A DNA stretch of 9,810 bases from JBQCHF01 sp051953655. Lineage in GTDB: Bacteria; Actinomycetota; Actinomycetes; Motilibacterales; Motilibacteraceae. How positions within the stretch are numbered: position 1 is the stretch's first letter; every line of letters starts with the position of its first letter. The stretch is from positions 1-9,810 of the forward strand of contig JBQCIO010000060.1 in NCBI GenBank assembly GCA_051953655.1, in the 5' to 3' direction. Shown in pieces: positions 1 to 6,108 of the stretch. A program made the position numbers and the translations under genes. Under the pieces are notes generated by a model. That model worked only from the letters and a program-made list of their open reading frames with translations, did not search any database and was not told where the DNA came from.

Positions 1-1
1 C

Positions 2-3000
2 GTCGGCGGCCCGCGCCCGGCGGCGCGGGGGCTGGCGGGGGCGTGGCTCGCGTCGCTCGGGGCCGGCTGCGCCCCGAGCGACCTGCGCTGGACCGGTCTG
101 CTGGCCGATGCGGCGGACTGGGAGTGGGTCAAGTGGTTCCCCCACGCCCGCGACCCGCTGGCGGGGGAGGGATTCATCCGCGCCCGGCGGGCTTTCACCA
201 CCGACCCGAAGGTGCTCGAGGGATGGCTGCGCCGGCTCGTCGCGGCGCGCCAGGAGCAGCGCCGCCGGGCGGGGGAGGCGGCGGGGCGGCCTCTCGGTGA
301 CGGGCCGGCGGTGGCCGGGGAGCACGTCGTGGTCCTGGTGGACGGCTACGACCCCGACGGCCCGCTCGGTGCCAGCGGGGCGCTGGAGGCGCTGCTCGCC
401 GACGGGCGCGAGCTCGCCGTCACCGTGGTCGTGCTCGTCGAGGACGCCGCGAAGGTGCCGAGCACGTGCGGGGCCACGGTGGTGCTCGGCGAGGACGGGC
501 TGTGCAGCTACCGCGAGGCCGGACCGCACGGTCGGCTCGAGCGGGGCGTGACCCCGGACGCGGTCGACGTGGCGGCGGCCGAGGCGCTGGGCCGGGCGCT
601 GGCCCCGCTGCGGGTCGCCGACGCCAACGCCGGCGCGGATCTGGTCGACGCGGTGCGGCTGGTCGAGCTGCTCGGCTACGACGACCCGGCCCAGGTCGAC
701 CCGCAGGCTCCGGAGGTGCGGCTGGGACCGGGCACCCCGGCGACCGCGCCCGGACTGCTGGCCACCCCCATCGGGGTGCGCGGCGACGGCGCGCCGGTGG
801 TGCTGGACCTCAAGGAGTCCGCGGCCGGCGGGATGGGCCCGCACGGGGTGCTGGTGGGGGCCACCGGGTCGGGCAAGAGCGAGCTGCTGCGCTCGCTGGT
901 GGCCGGGCTGGCCGCCCGGCACGACCCCTCCCTGCTGAACTTCGTGCTGGTCGACTTCAAGGGCGGGGCGGCGTTCTCCGAGCTGGCCCGCCTGCCGCAC
1001 ACCGCGGGTCTGATCACGAACCTGGCCGACGACCTGACGTTGGTCGACCGGACGAGGGCGGCGCTGTCCGGGGAGCTAGAGCGGCGCCAGCAGGTGCTGC
1101 GCGACGCCGGCAACCTGGACTCGATCGGGCAGCTGCACCGGGCCCGCGCGGCCGGCGACCCGGCGGCGCTGGCGGCCCCGGAGACCCCCTACCTGCTGGT
1201 CGTCGTCGACGAGTTCGGCGAGCTGCTCTCGGCGCGCCCGGAGTTCCTGGACACGTTCGTCGCGATCGGCCGGCTGGGCCGCTCCCTGGGCATGCACCTG
1301 CTGCTGGCCACCCAGCGGCTGGAGGAGGGCCGCATCCGCGGGCTCGAGTCGCACCTGCGCTACCGGCTCTGCCTGCGCACCTTCTCGGCCGCCGAGTCCC
1401 AGGCGGTGCTGGGCAGCCCGGAGGCGTTCTCGCTGCCGTCCCTGCCGGGCCTGGGCTACCTCAAGGTCGACACCGGCCTGCTGCGGTTCAAGGCGGCCAC
1501 CACCACGCTGCCGCACGTCCCGCCGGCACAGGGCGGCACCAACGCCGACCTCGCCTACGCCACCGCGTTCAGCCTGGTCCAGCCGGGCGGCCCGGCCGAG
1601 GACGCCGCCGTCGGCGACCCGGGCAGGGCGGCGGCGGCCGGGTCCGGCGAGCGCAGCGAGCTCGAGGTGCTGGTCGACCGGCTCGCCCCGGCCGGCGCGC
1701 CGGCCCGTCCGGTGTGGCTGCCCCCGCTCCCGGACGCGCTCACCCTGGCCCGCGCCGCGCGGGAGGACGCGGACACCCACGCCGGCGCCCACTCCGACGG
1801 CGTGGGGCGAGGGGAGCCGGGCCGGGACCTGCCGCCGTGGGCGCGGGTGGTCGTCGGGCTGGTCGACGACCCCGCGCGGCAGGCGCAGCGGGCCCTGGCG
1901 CTGGACCTGTCCGGCTCCGGCGGGCACGTGGCCGTGGTCGGCTCGCCGCGCACCGGGCGGTCCTCGTTCCTGCGCACCTTCGCCCTGTCGCTGGTCACCG
2001 GCGGCCAGCCGCCCGGTGCGGCGGCGCCGCGCAGCCCGGCGCAGGTGCAGCTCTACGTGATGGACCTCGGCGGCAGCCTGCACGACCTGGCCGCGCTGCC
2101 GCAGGTGGGGGCGGTGGCCGGGCGGCACGACCCCGCCGCGCTGGCCCGGCTGCTGCGCGAGCTGCGCGCCACCATCGAGGAACGCGCGGCGGCGCTGCGC
2201 GCGGCCGGGCTGGCCGACGTCGACCAGCTGCGCCGCTGGCCGCGACGGGCCGAGCTGCTGCCCGACCCGCTGGCCGCCGAGATCTTCCTGCTGGTGGACA
2301 ACCTCGGCGCACTGCGCAGCGAGCTGCCCGAGCTGGACCTGGAGCTGACCGACCTGGCCACCACGGCGCTGCAGTTCGGCGTGCACGTCGTGCTCACCGC
2401 CAACCGGTGGCTGGACGTCCGCCCGGCGCTGCTGGACGCGGTCGGCACCCGTCTGGAGCTGCGCCTGAACGATCCGGTCGACTCCCTGGCCGGGCGCGCC
2501 GCCGCGGCCGCGGTGCCCGAACGGCGGCCCGGACGCGGCCTGCTGCGCGACGGCCGGCACGTTCAGCTCGCCCTGCCGAGCCTGACCCGCGCCCCCCGGC
2601 TCGCCGGCGGCGACGGGGAGGACGTCCTGCTGGGCGAGGTTGCCCAGGCCACCGCGGTCGCGCACGGCGCGGTCCGGGCGCCGAGGATCGCGCCGCTGCC
2701 GGCCCGGATCACCGTCTCCGAGATCGCACCGAAACCCTCCGACGGGCACTCCTACGAACCGTCGGAGGACGACTCCTTCCTGCTGGGGGTGGAGGAGTTC
2801 CGGCTCGCGCCGGTCGCCCTGGACCTGCTCGCACCGGGTGCGCACCTGCTGGTGTTCGGCGACGGGCAGAGCGGGCGCAGCACCCTGCTGCGCCGCGCCG
2901 TGGCGCACCTGGCCACTCGCGACCCCGAGCAGGTGCGCCGGCACCTGGTCGACCTGGGCCGCAGCCTGCTGCCGGCCGCGCACCTGCCGCACGTGGAGCA

Positions 3001-3511
3001 CTACGCCTTCACCGCGAGCCTGGTGGCGCAGACCGCGGAGGACCTGTTCAAGGTGCTCCTGGACCGCCTCCCGCCTCCGGACCTGCCGCTGGACCGCCTG
3101 GGGGAGCGGGGCTGGTGGACCGGGCCGGAGCACGTGCTCGTCGTCGACGACTACGACCTCACCCTCACCGCGACCGGCGGCCCCCTGGGGCAGCTGGCCG
3201 AGGCGATCGCGCAGGCGCGCGACCTGGGCTTCCACGTGCTGCTGACCCGCCGGGTGGCCGGCGCGGTCCGCACCGCGTTCGAGCCGTTCGGGCAGCGGCT
3301 GCGCGAGACCACCCCGACCGGGCTGATCCTCTCCGGCGACCGGGCCGAGGGTCCGCTCCTCGGCGAGCGCACCGCCGAGCGCCGGCCCTCCGGCCGCGGG
3401 CAGCTGGTGCGCCGCGGCCAGCGGGACACCCTGGTCCAGCTCGCCCTCGACGAGCGCCTCGACGCAGGCCTCGCCGAACGCCTCGCCGGAACGACGGGGG
3501 CGCGGCGATGA
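2..3511 (+). CDS. eccC: EccC-type type VII secretion FtsK/SpoIIIE ATPase (5' partial)
   Basis: This is the motor ATPase of a T7SS/ESX-like secretion system, a membrane-anchored hexameric FtsK/SpoIIIE-family protein that recognises and drives out WXG100-type substrates. The frame is open from base 2 with no start, so the N-terminus, including the expected membrane helices, lies upstream; 1169 residues are visible. Visible residues 39-48 read DWEWVKWFPH, a hallmark of the EccC N-terminal region. Three ATPase domains follow. D1 has an intact Walker A GATGSGKS (286-293), the family motif VDFKGGAAF and Walker B VVVDEF (Asp 403, Glu 404). D2 has a degenerate P-loop GSPRTGRS (647-654) and Walker B LLVDN (Asp 766). 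D3 has GDGQSGRST (953-961) and LVVDDYD (Asp 1049, Asp 1050). In both D2 and D3 the P-loop lysine is Arg, so D1 is probably the main catalytic site. The stop overlaps the next start (ATGA), implying translational coupling. Identification is by motif recall, not a search. Confidence 0.93.
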   Translation, partial: VGGPRPAARGLAGAWLASLGAGCAPSDLRWTGLLADAADWEWVKWFPHARDPLAGEGFIRARRAFTTDPKVLEGWLRRLVAARQEQRRRAGEAAGRPLGDGPAVAGEHVVVLVDGYDPDGPLGASGALEALLADGRELAVTVVVLVEDAAKVPSTCGATVVLGEDGLCSYREAGPHGRLERGVTPDAVDVAAAEALGRALAPLRVADANAGADLVDAVRLVELLGYDDPAQVDPQAPEVRLGPGTPATAPGLLATPIGVRGDGAPVVLDLKESAAGGMGPHGVLVGATGSGKSELLRSLVAGLAARHDPSLLNFVLVDFKGGAAFSELARLPHTAGLITNLADDLTLVDRTRAALSGELERRQQVLRDAGNLDSIGQLHRARAAGDPAALAAPETPYLLVVVDEFGELLSARPEFLDTFVAIGRLGRSLGMHLLLATQRLEEGRIRGLESHLRYRLCLRTFSAAESQAVLGSPEAFSLPSLPGLGYLKVDTGLLRFKAATTTLPHVPPAQGGTNADLAYATAFSLVQPGGPAEDAAVGDPGRAAAAGSGERSELEVLVDRLAPAGAPARPVWLPPLPDALTLARAAREDADTHAGAHSDGVGRGEPGRDLPPWARVVVGLVDDPARQAQRALALDLSGSGGHVAVVGSPRTGRSSFLRTFALSLVTGGQPPGAAAPRSPAQVQLYVMDLGGSLHDLAALPQVGAVAGRHDPAALARLLRELRATIEERAAALRAAGLADVDQLRRWPRRAELLPDPLAAEIFLLVDNLGALRSELPELDLELTDLATTALQFGVHVVLTANRWLDVRPALLDAVGTRLELRLNDPVDSLAGRAAAAAVPERRPGRGLLRDGRHVQLALPSLTRAPRLAGGDGEDVLLGEVAQATAVAHGAVRAPRIAPLPARITVSEIAPKPSDGHSYEPSEDDSFLLGVEEFRLAPVALDLLAPGAHLLVFGDGQSGRSTLLRRAVAHLATRDPEQVRRHLVDLGRSLLPAAHLPHVEHYAFTASLVAQTAEDLFKVLLDRLPPPDLPLDRLGERGWWTGPEHVLVVDDYDLTLTATGGPLGQLAEAIAQARDLGFHVLLTRRVAGAVRTAFEPFGQRLRETTPTGLILSGDRAEGPLLGERTAERRPSGRGQLVRRGQRDTLVQLALDERLDAGLAERLAGTTGARR

Positions 3512-3879
3512 AGGCACGCAGGGTCCGACTGGTCACGGTCGTCTCCGGGCCGGCCGCGGTCGACGTCGCCGTGGCGGCCGATGCGCTGGTGGTGCACCTG
3601 GTGCCTGTGCTCGGCAAGGCCCTCGGCCTGGCCGAGGGGCTCGGCGCCCGGCACACCGTGTGGGCCTGGCGCGAGCAGCAGTGGCGCCCGCTGCAGGTGA
3701 ACCGGACCCTCGAGGACGCCGGCGTGGTGGACGGCGAGGTGCTGCACCTGACCGCCGGCTCGCCCGACCAGGACCCGCCGGGCCAGCCGACCCGTGATCA
3801 GCCCACCGGGATTCGGCGCCCGAACAGCACAGCTCGCACGGACCAGACGGACCGCACGGACCAGGAGGAGCAGCAGTGA
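3508..3879 (+). CDS. Stand-alone YukD/EsaB-like ubiquitin-fold protein of the T7SS operon
   Basis: A 123-residue protein starting at the ATG of the ATGA overlap with eccC. Residues 4-82 resemble the YukD/ubiquitin-like domain. It has an opening beta strand (RRVRLVTVVSG), a helix around 26-45 (ALVVHLVPVLGKAL), a tryptophan-rich strand (VWAWREQQW) and the family's closing pattern PLQVNRTLEDAGVVDGEVLH. In mycobacterial systems this domain is fused to the 11-helix channel protein EccD; in Bacillus and Staphylococcus it is a free cytosolic protein (YukD/EsaB). Here the protein ends after the fold with a hydrophilic tail (about 84-123) rich in Asp, Gln, Thr and Arg and has no membrane helix, so it resembles the free form. 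The tail contains the near-repeat RTDQTDRTDQ, encoded by a 12-bp direct repeat. Its likely role is as a cytosolic accessory or regulator of EccC (inference). The start is fixed by the overlap; no strong Shine-Dalgarno is seen. Confidence 0.85.
   Translation: MKARRVRLVTVVSGPAAVDVAVAADALVVHLVPVLGKALGLAEGLGARHTVWAWREQQWRPLQVNRTLEDAGVVDGEVLHLTAGSPDQDPPGQPTRDQPTGIRRPNSTARTDQTDRTDQEEQQ
3835..3864 (+). repeat. 12-bp direct repeat at the 3' end of the Ubl gene
   Basis: CGCACGGACCAG occurs at 3835-3846 and again at 3853-3864, a period of 18 bases (six codons). It encodes the repeated Arg-Thr-Asp-Gln in the protein tail. The second copy runs into the ribosome binding site of the next gene. Confidence 0.8.
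3863..3868 (+). promoter_or_regulatory. Strong Shine-Dalgarno for the SAF-domain gene
   Basis: AGGAGG sits inside the end of the ubiquitin-like gene, seven bases before the GTG at 3876. It fixes that GTG as the start and suggests that the SAF-domain protein is translated independently as well as by coupling through the GTGA overlap. Confidence 0.8.
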
Positions 3880-4664
3880 GCACCGTCTCCGACCGGGCCC
3901 CGGCGGCCCCCGTCCCGGCCGTCGCTGGGACGACCGGCGCAGCGACGGCGCCCGCAGCGACGACCGGCGTTCCCGGCCGGTTCGGGGCGGCGGACCCGCT
4001 CGCGCCCACCCCCCCCCCCGCGCCGCCGCCCGCCGCTCCGCCGGCGCGGCGGCGGGTCGCGCTGCGCCGGACCCTGGCCGCCGTGCTCGTGCTCGCTCTG
4101 CTCGCCGCCGCGGCCCTGGCCGGAGCGTGGTGGGACCGGCGCGGGAGCGCCCTGGTCTGGCTGACGACCGGCGACGTGCCCGCCGGCGGTGCGCTGGCCG
4201 GGCAGGTGCGCGTGGCGCGGGTGCAGCACCCGGCCGCCGGAGCCCTCCCGGCCGGGTCCGCGCTGCCGCCCGGCCTGGTGGCCCGCGGGCCGTTGCCCGC
4301 CGGCAGCACCGTCACCACGACGACGTCGACCACCGGGTGCGCGCTGGTCCCGGCCGGGTCGGTGCTGGCCGGGCTGCCGGTGCCCGCCGGCCGCGGCCCG
4401 GCCGAGGGCCTGCGCCCGGGCGACCTCGTCGCCGTGCTGGCCGCCCCCGACGCCTCGCGCACGCAGGCCGCCGGTGAGCAGCCGCCCGCCGCCCGCCAGG
4501 TGGTGGCGTCCGCGCCGGTCGTCGCCGTGACCGACGGAGGCGATCGCGGTCAGGTGGTGACGGTGCGCGTGGACGCGGCCCAGGGGACCGCGCTGGCCGC
4601 ACCCGCGGCCGCCGGGCAGCTGGTGCTGCTGCGCCTGCCGGGTCAGGCCGCCTCGCCCTGCTGA
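3876..4664 (+). CDS. SAF-domain (CpaB/RcpC-like) single-pass membrane protein
   Basis: A 262-residue protein starting at a GTG that overlaps the previous stop (GTGA) and has a perfect AGGAGG seven bases upstream. The layout is a disordered Ala/Pro/Thr-rich N-terminus (1-60), basic residues RRRVALRR, one hydrophobic helix at about 66-85 ending in AGAWWDRRG, then an extracytoplasmic domain with the SAF pattern. That pattern includes TTGDVPAGGALAGQVRVARV, LVARGPLPAGS and, further on, LRPGDLVAVL, the same order as in CpaB/RcpC pilus-assembly proteins and actinobacterial SAF proteins. SAF domains bind glycans or act as periplasmic assembly modules. A role as an envelope-side component of the adjacent T7SS is inferred only from operon position. 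A run of eleven C at 4009-4019 encodes prolines in the disordered segment and is a possible slippage site. The function is not established. Confidence 0.8.
   Translation: MSTVSDRAPAAPVPAVAGTTGAATAPAATTGVPGRFGAADPLAPTPPPAPPPAAPPARRRVALRRTLAAVLVLALLAAAALAGAWWDRRGSALVWLTTGDVPAGGALAGQVRVARVQHPAAGALPAGSALPPGLVARGPLPAGSTVTTTTSTTGCALVPAGSVLAGLPVPAGRGPAEGLRPGDLVAVLAAPDASRTQAAGEQPPAARQVVASAPVVAVTDGGDRGQVVTVRVDAAQGTALAAPAAAGQLVLLRLPGQAASPC
4009..4019 (+). repeat. Homopolymeric C11 tract inside the SAF-domain gene
   Basis: Eleven consecutive C cover the end of Thr45 and Pro46-Pro48 of the SAF protein. It lies before the membrane helix, so gain or loss of one base would remove both the helix and the SAF domain from the product. 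Confidence 0.9.
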
Positions 4665-4756
4665 CGTGGACGACAGAGGAGTTCGTCGAGCTCTACGCGC
4701 TGCCGTCCGATCCGACGGCGGCCCCGACCGACGCGGACCGGTTCGTGCTGAGGTCA
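4661..4756 (+). pseudogene. Possible 5' remnant of a fourth operon gene
   Basis: The frame opening with CTG at 4661 overlaps the SAF stop as CTGA, the same arrangement as the two upstream junctions (ATGA, GTGA). It reads like a protein for about 30 codons: LTWTTEEFVELYALP, then acidic/proline residues and DADRFVLR. Almost every third base is G or C. After about 4750 the third-position bias breaks down and the sequence stops looking like protein, although the frame stays formally open through the tRNA. I do not recognise a family. It could be the start of a gene cut off by a deletion, a short CTG-started peptide, or chance open sequence in high-GC DNA. No good Shine-Dalgarno precedes it. Confidence 0.3.
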
Positions 4757-5006
4757 GCCGCCGTTCCAGGAGCGCGCCCGCGAGGACAGCACCGGCTGAG
4801 CGCGTCCATGCCCCTCGCCGGACCGCACCAACGGTCGCCACCACGAAGGGGACGTGGAGCGGAGCACCGGCGTCACGCACCGGCCGGGCTGCCCGGTAGC
4901 GTGGCCCCCGGTGCCACGGCGGGAACAGAGCCGTGGCCCACGAGTGGCACGACACCACAGGTTCCGCCGCGCCGGCCTCCGCCGGCAGAACGTGCACCTG
5001 CCGCTC
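4757..5006. other. Non-coding stretch between the T7SS operon and the tRNA
   Basis: No reading frame on either strand has convincing protein character, codon bias or a ribosome binding site. What it holds is a set of GC-rich inverted repeats: arms at 4900-4905, 4913-4920 and 4930-4937, and a 6-bp stem at 4971-4976/4981-4986 with a CTCC loop, 20 bases before the tRNA. No recognisable -10/-35 promoter for the tRNA was found; there is no TA dinucleotide at all in the last 70 bases before it. Confidence 0.5.
4913..4937 (+). terminator. Candidate hairpin terminator after the T7SS operon
   Basis: GCCACGGC (4913-4920) and GCCGTGGC (4930-4937) form a perfect 8-bp stem with a 9-base loop. There is no U tract, as is common for hairpins in very GC-rich actinobacteria. 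The left arm can alternatively pair with CGTGGC at 4900-4905 (6 bp), so the two stems are mutually exclusive. Termination is inferred from position, after the operon and before the tRNA. Confidence 0.35.
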
Positions 5007-5083
5007 GGGGCGGTAGCTCAGCCGGTCAGAGCAGGGGACTCATAATCCCTGGGTCGTGGGTTCGAGCCCCACCCGCCCCACCA
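5007..5083 (+). tRNA. tRNA with CAT anticodon (elongator Met, or Ile2 read with lysidine)
   Basis: A complete cloverleaf with encoded CCA. The acceptor stem GGGGCGG (5007-5013) pairs with CCGCCCC (5073-5079), followed by discriminator A and CCA (5081-5083). The D stem is GCTC/GAGC (5016-5019, 5029-5032) with loop AGCCGGTCA. The anticodon stem is GGGGA/TCCCT (5034-5038, 5046-5050, one G-U) with loop CTCATAA, giving anticodon CAT. The variable loop is five bases (5051-5055), and the T arm is GTGGG TTCGAGC CCCAC. It is not the initiator: the first acceptor pair is a normal G-C and there is no run of three G-C pairs next to the anticodon loop. The loop CTCATAA fits both elongator tRNA-Met and tRNA-Ile2, so the isotype stays open. 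Confidence 0.95.
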
Positions 5084-5098
5084 CGTCGGCCGGTCGCC

Positions 5099-5524
5099 TC
5101 ACCGTCCCAGCAGCCGCAGCGTCTGCTCGTCCGGCTGCCCGTCGAAGTAGCGCCCGACCACCTCGTCGAACAGCGGCTCGTCCGGCGCCGCCGCCGCGAA
5201 CAGGGTCATCGACGAGCGCAGCTTGAGGGCGTCGACGCCGCCGAGGACGGCCGCGGCGTCGTCGGTGGGAAGGTCCAGCAGCGCCCGGCAGCACTCGCGC
5301 AGGCGTGGGCCGAGGGCCGGGTTCGCGAGGTAGGCCGCGGCCTCGGGCAGGCCGGAGATGCCGAAGTGGACCGACGTCGGGCTGTGGCCGAGGCCGCGCA
5401 GCTGCGGGAAGACGAACCACATCCAGTGCGACCGCTTGCGGCCGGCGCGGAGCTCGGCGAGCGCGTCGGCGTAGGTTCCGTCGTCCTGGGCGTCGACGAA
5501 GCGCTGGAGGTCGTAGTCGTCCAT
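5099..5524 (-). CDS. DUF1810 family protein
   Basis: A 141-residue cytosolic protein that matches DUF1810 along its whole length. It begins MDDYDLQRFVDAQ, followed by the central signature ELRAGRKRSHWMWFVFPQLR, then ISGLPEAAAYL, LGPRLRECC, the motif DALKLRSSMTLF and a C-terminal FDGQPDEQTLRLL. Length is typical of the family, whose biochemical role is unknown to me; members are sometimes mislabelled calpastatin. The frame stays open upstream to 5764, but that extension is Arg/Pro-rich and not conserved-looking. The ATG at 5524, directly before DDYDLQRF, is the family start, although no clear Shine-Dalgarno precedes it. The gene ends 15 bases from the 3' end of the convergent tRNA. The roughly 170 bases upstream contain a near-palindrome TCACCGAGGTGA (5595-5606), about 70 bases before the start, which could be an operator. 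Confidence 0.9.
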   Translation of the reverse strand: MDDYDLQRFVDAQDDGTYADALAELRAGRKRSHWMWFVFPQLRGLGHSPTSVHFGISGLPEAAAYLANPALGPRLRECCRALLDLPTDDAAAVLGGVDALKLRSSMTLFAAAAPDEPLFDEVVGRYFDGQPDEQTLRLLGR

Positions 5525-5649
5525 GGGCCCAGTGTGTCCGTCGAGCTCGCGGGCCTCGACCGTCGTGGCGGAGCACGGCTCGGCGTGCGAGGCGTCACCG
5601 AGGTGATGACCTGCGCGCCGAGCAGAGTTCGGCTGGGTGGGCGAGCAAG

Positions 5650-5667
5650 GATCACGGGGCCGTGATC
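5650..5667 (-). terminator. Hairpin after the VWA/DUF3592 cluster
   Basis: GATCACGG and CCGTGATC form 8-bp complementary arms (5650-5657, 5660-5667), most realistically a 7-bp stem with a four-base loop. It lies 25 bases beyond the stop of the DUF3592 gene and is followed on the minus strand by CTTGCTCG, a weak T-rich stretch. It also sits about 125 bases upstream of the DUF1810 start, so an operator role is the alternative. Confidence 0.45.
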
Positions 5668-5691
5668 GTTCCGACGCCGCCCAGCCCCGGC

Positions 5692-6108
5692 TCAGGCCAG
5701 GTAGGTCACCAGGAGGACGACCAGGCCGGCGAATGCGAAGCCGCCATGGAAGGCGTAGAGCCACGGGGAGGTGCGCGGGTCCGGCGTCCTGGCGGCGCGG
5801 AAGGTGTCGGGGTCCGACGGGGCGTACCAGACGTGGATGGGACCTCCTACGTGGTGTCGGACGTCCGGGAGGAAGCCGTCCGGCGCCCAGGCGGTCAGGT
5901 ACCGGCCGTCGGCGATCCGGTAGGAGACCTGGGCGGCGTAGACGTCGTCGCCGTCATGCGTCCTGCGGCGCACGCAGGCGTCGACGATGCGCCCCTCGAC
6001 GTGCGTCCACCCCGAGGTCCTGCGGTCCCGGCGCCACGACCGCCAGGCGGGCACCACGCCGAACAGGGCGAAGCCGGCCCCGAGGACGGTGGCCAGGAAC
6101 GTCCCCAT
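5692..6108 (-). CDS. DUF3592-like small membrane protein
   Basis: A 138-residue protein with a hydrophobic helix at about 2-20 (GTFLATVLGAGFALFGVVPA), a basic stretch (WRSWRRDRR), a beta-rich soluble domain and a second helix at about 117-136 (FAFAGLVVLLVTYLA) ending at the stop. The middle part shows the DUF3592 pattern: a Trp followed by a Val-Glu-Gly-Arg-Ile-Val strand, VSYRIADGRYLTAW, and HVGGPIHVWYAPSDPDTF, where a V.V.Y.P.dP motif is typical. The topology suggests a membrane-anchored domain between two helices. The start ATG overlaps the upstream stop by one base (TGATG), so it is translationally coupled to the VWA cluster. Its function is unknown; a structural or assembly partner of the VWA protein is inferred from coupling only. 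The hairpin just downstream may end the transcript. Confidence 0.8.
   Translation of the reverse strand: MGTFLATVLGAGFALFGVVPAWRSWRRDRRTSGWTHVEGRIVDACVRRRTHDGDDVYAAQVSYRIADGRYLTAWAPDGFLPDVRHHVGGPIHVWYAPSDPDTFRAARTPDPRTSPWLYAFHGGFAFAGLVVLLVTYLA

Noticed and set aside
466..3507. Long plus-strand open frame inside eccC in the +1 register
   Set aside because: It is Arg/Gly/Pro/Ala-rich shadow sequence with no motifs; only its last 124 codons (3508-3879) are a real gene with their own overlapping start.
1076..3517. Minus-strand open frame of about 800 codons opposite eccC
   Set aside because: It is Gln/Arg/Gly-rich antisense shadow; the plus strand carries all EccC motifs in order.
3798..4997. 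Minus-strand open frame opposite the SAF gene
   Set aside because: Composition is typical of antisense in GC-rich DNA, there is no ribosome binding site, and the opposite strand has a well-supported gene.
5007..5083. tRNA 3' end as an occupied phage or island attachment site
   Set aside because: I found no second copy of the tRNA 3' end in the window and no integrase gene; the possible operon truncation beside it is only suggestive.
5525..5764. Upstream extension of the DUF1810 gene to a start at 5764
   Set aside because: The 80 extra residues are Arg/Pro-rich, would overlap the DUF3592 gene and the hairpin, and DUF1810 proteins begin right before the LQRF motif.
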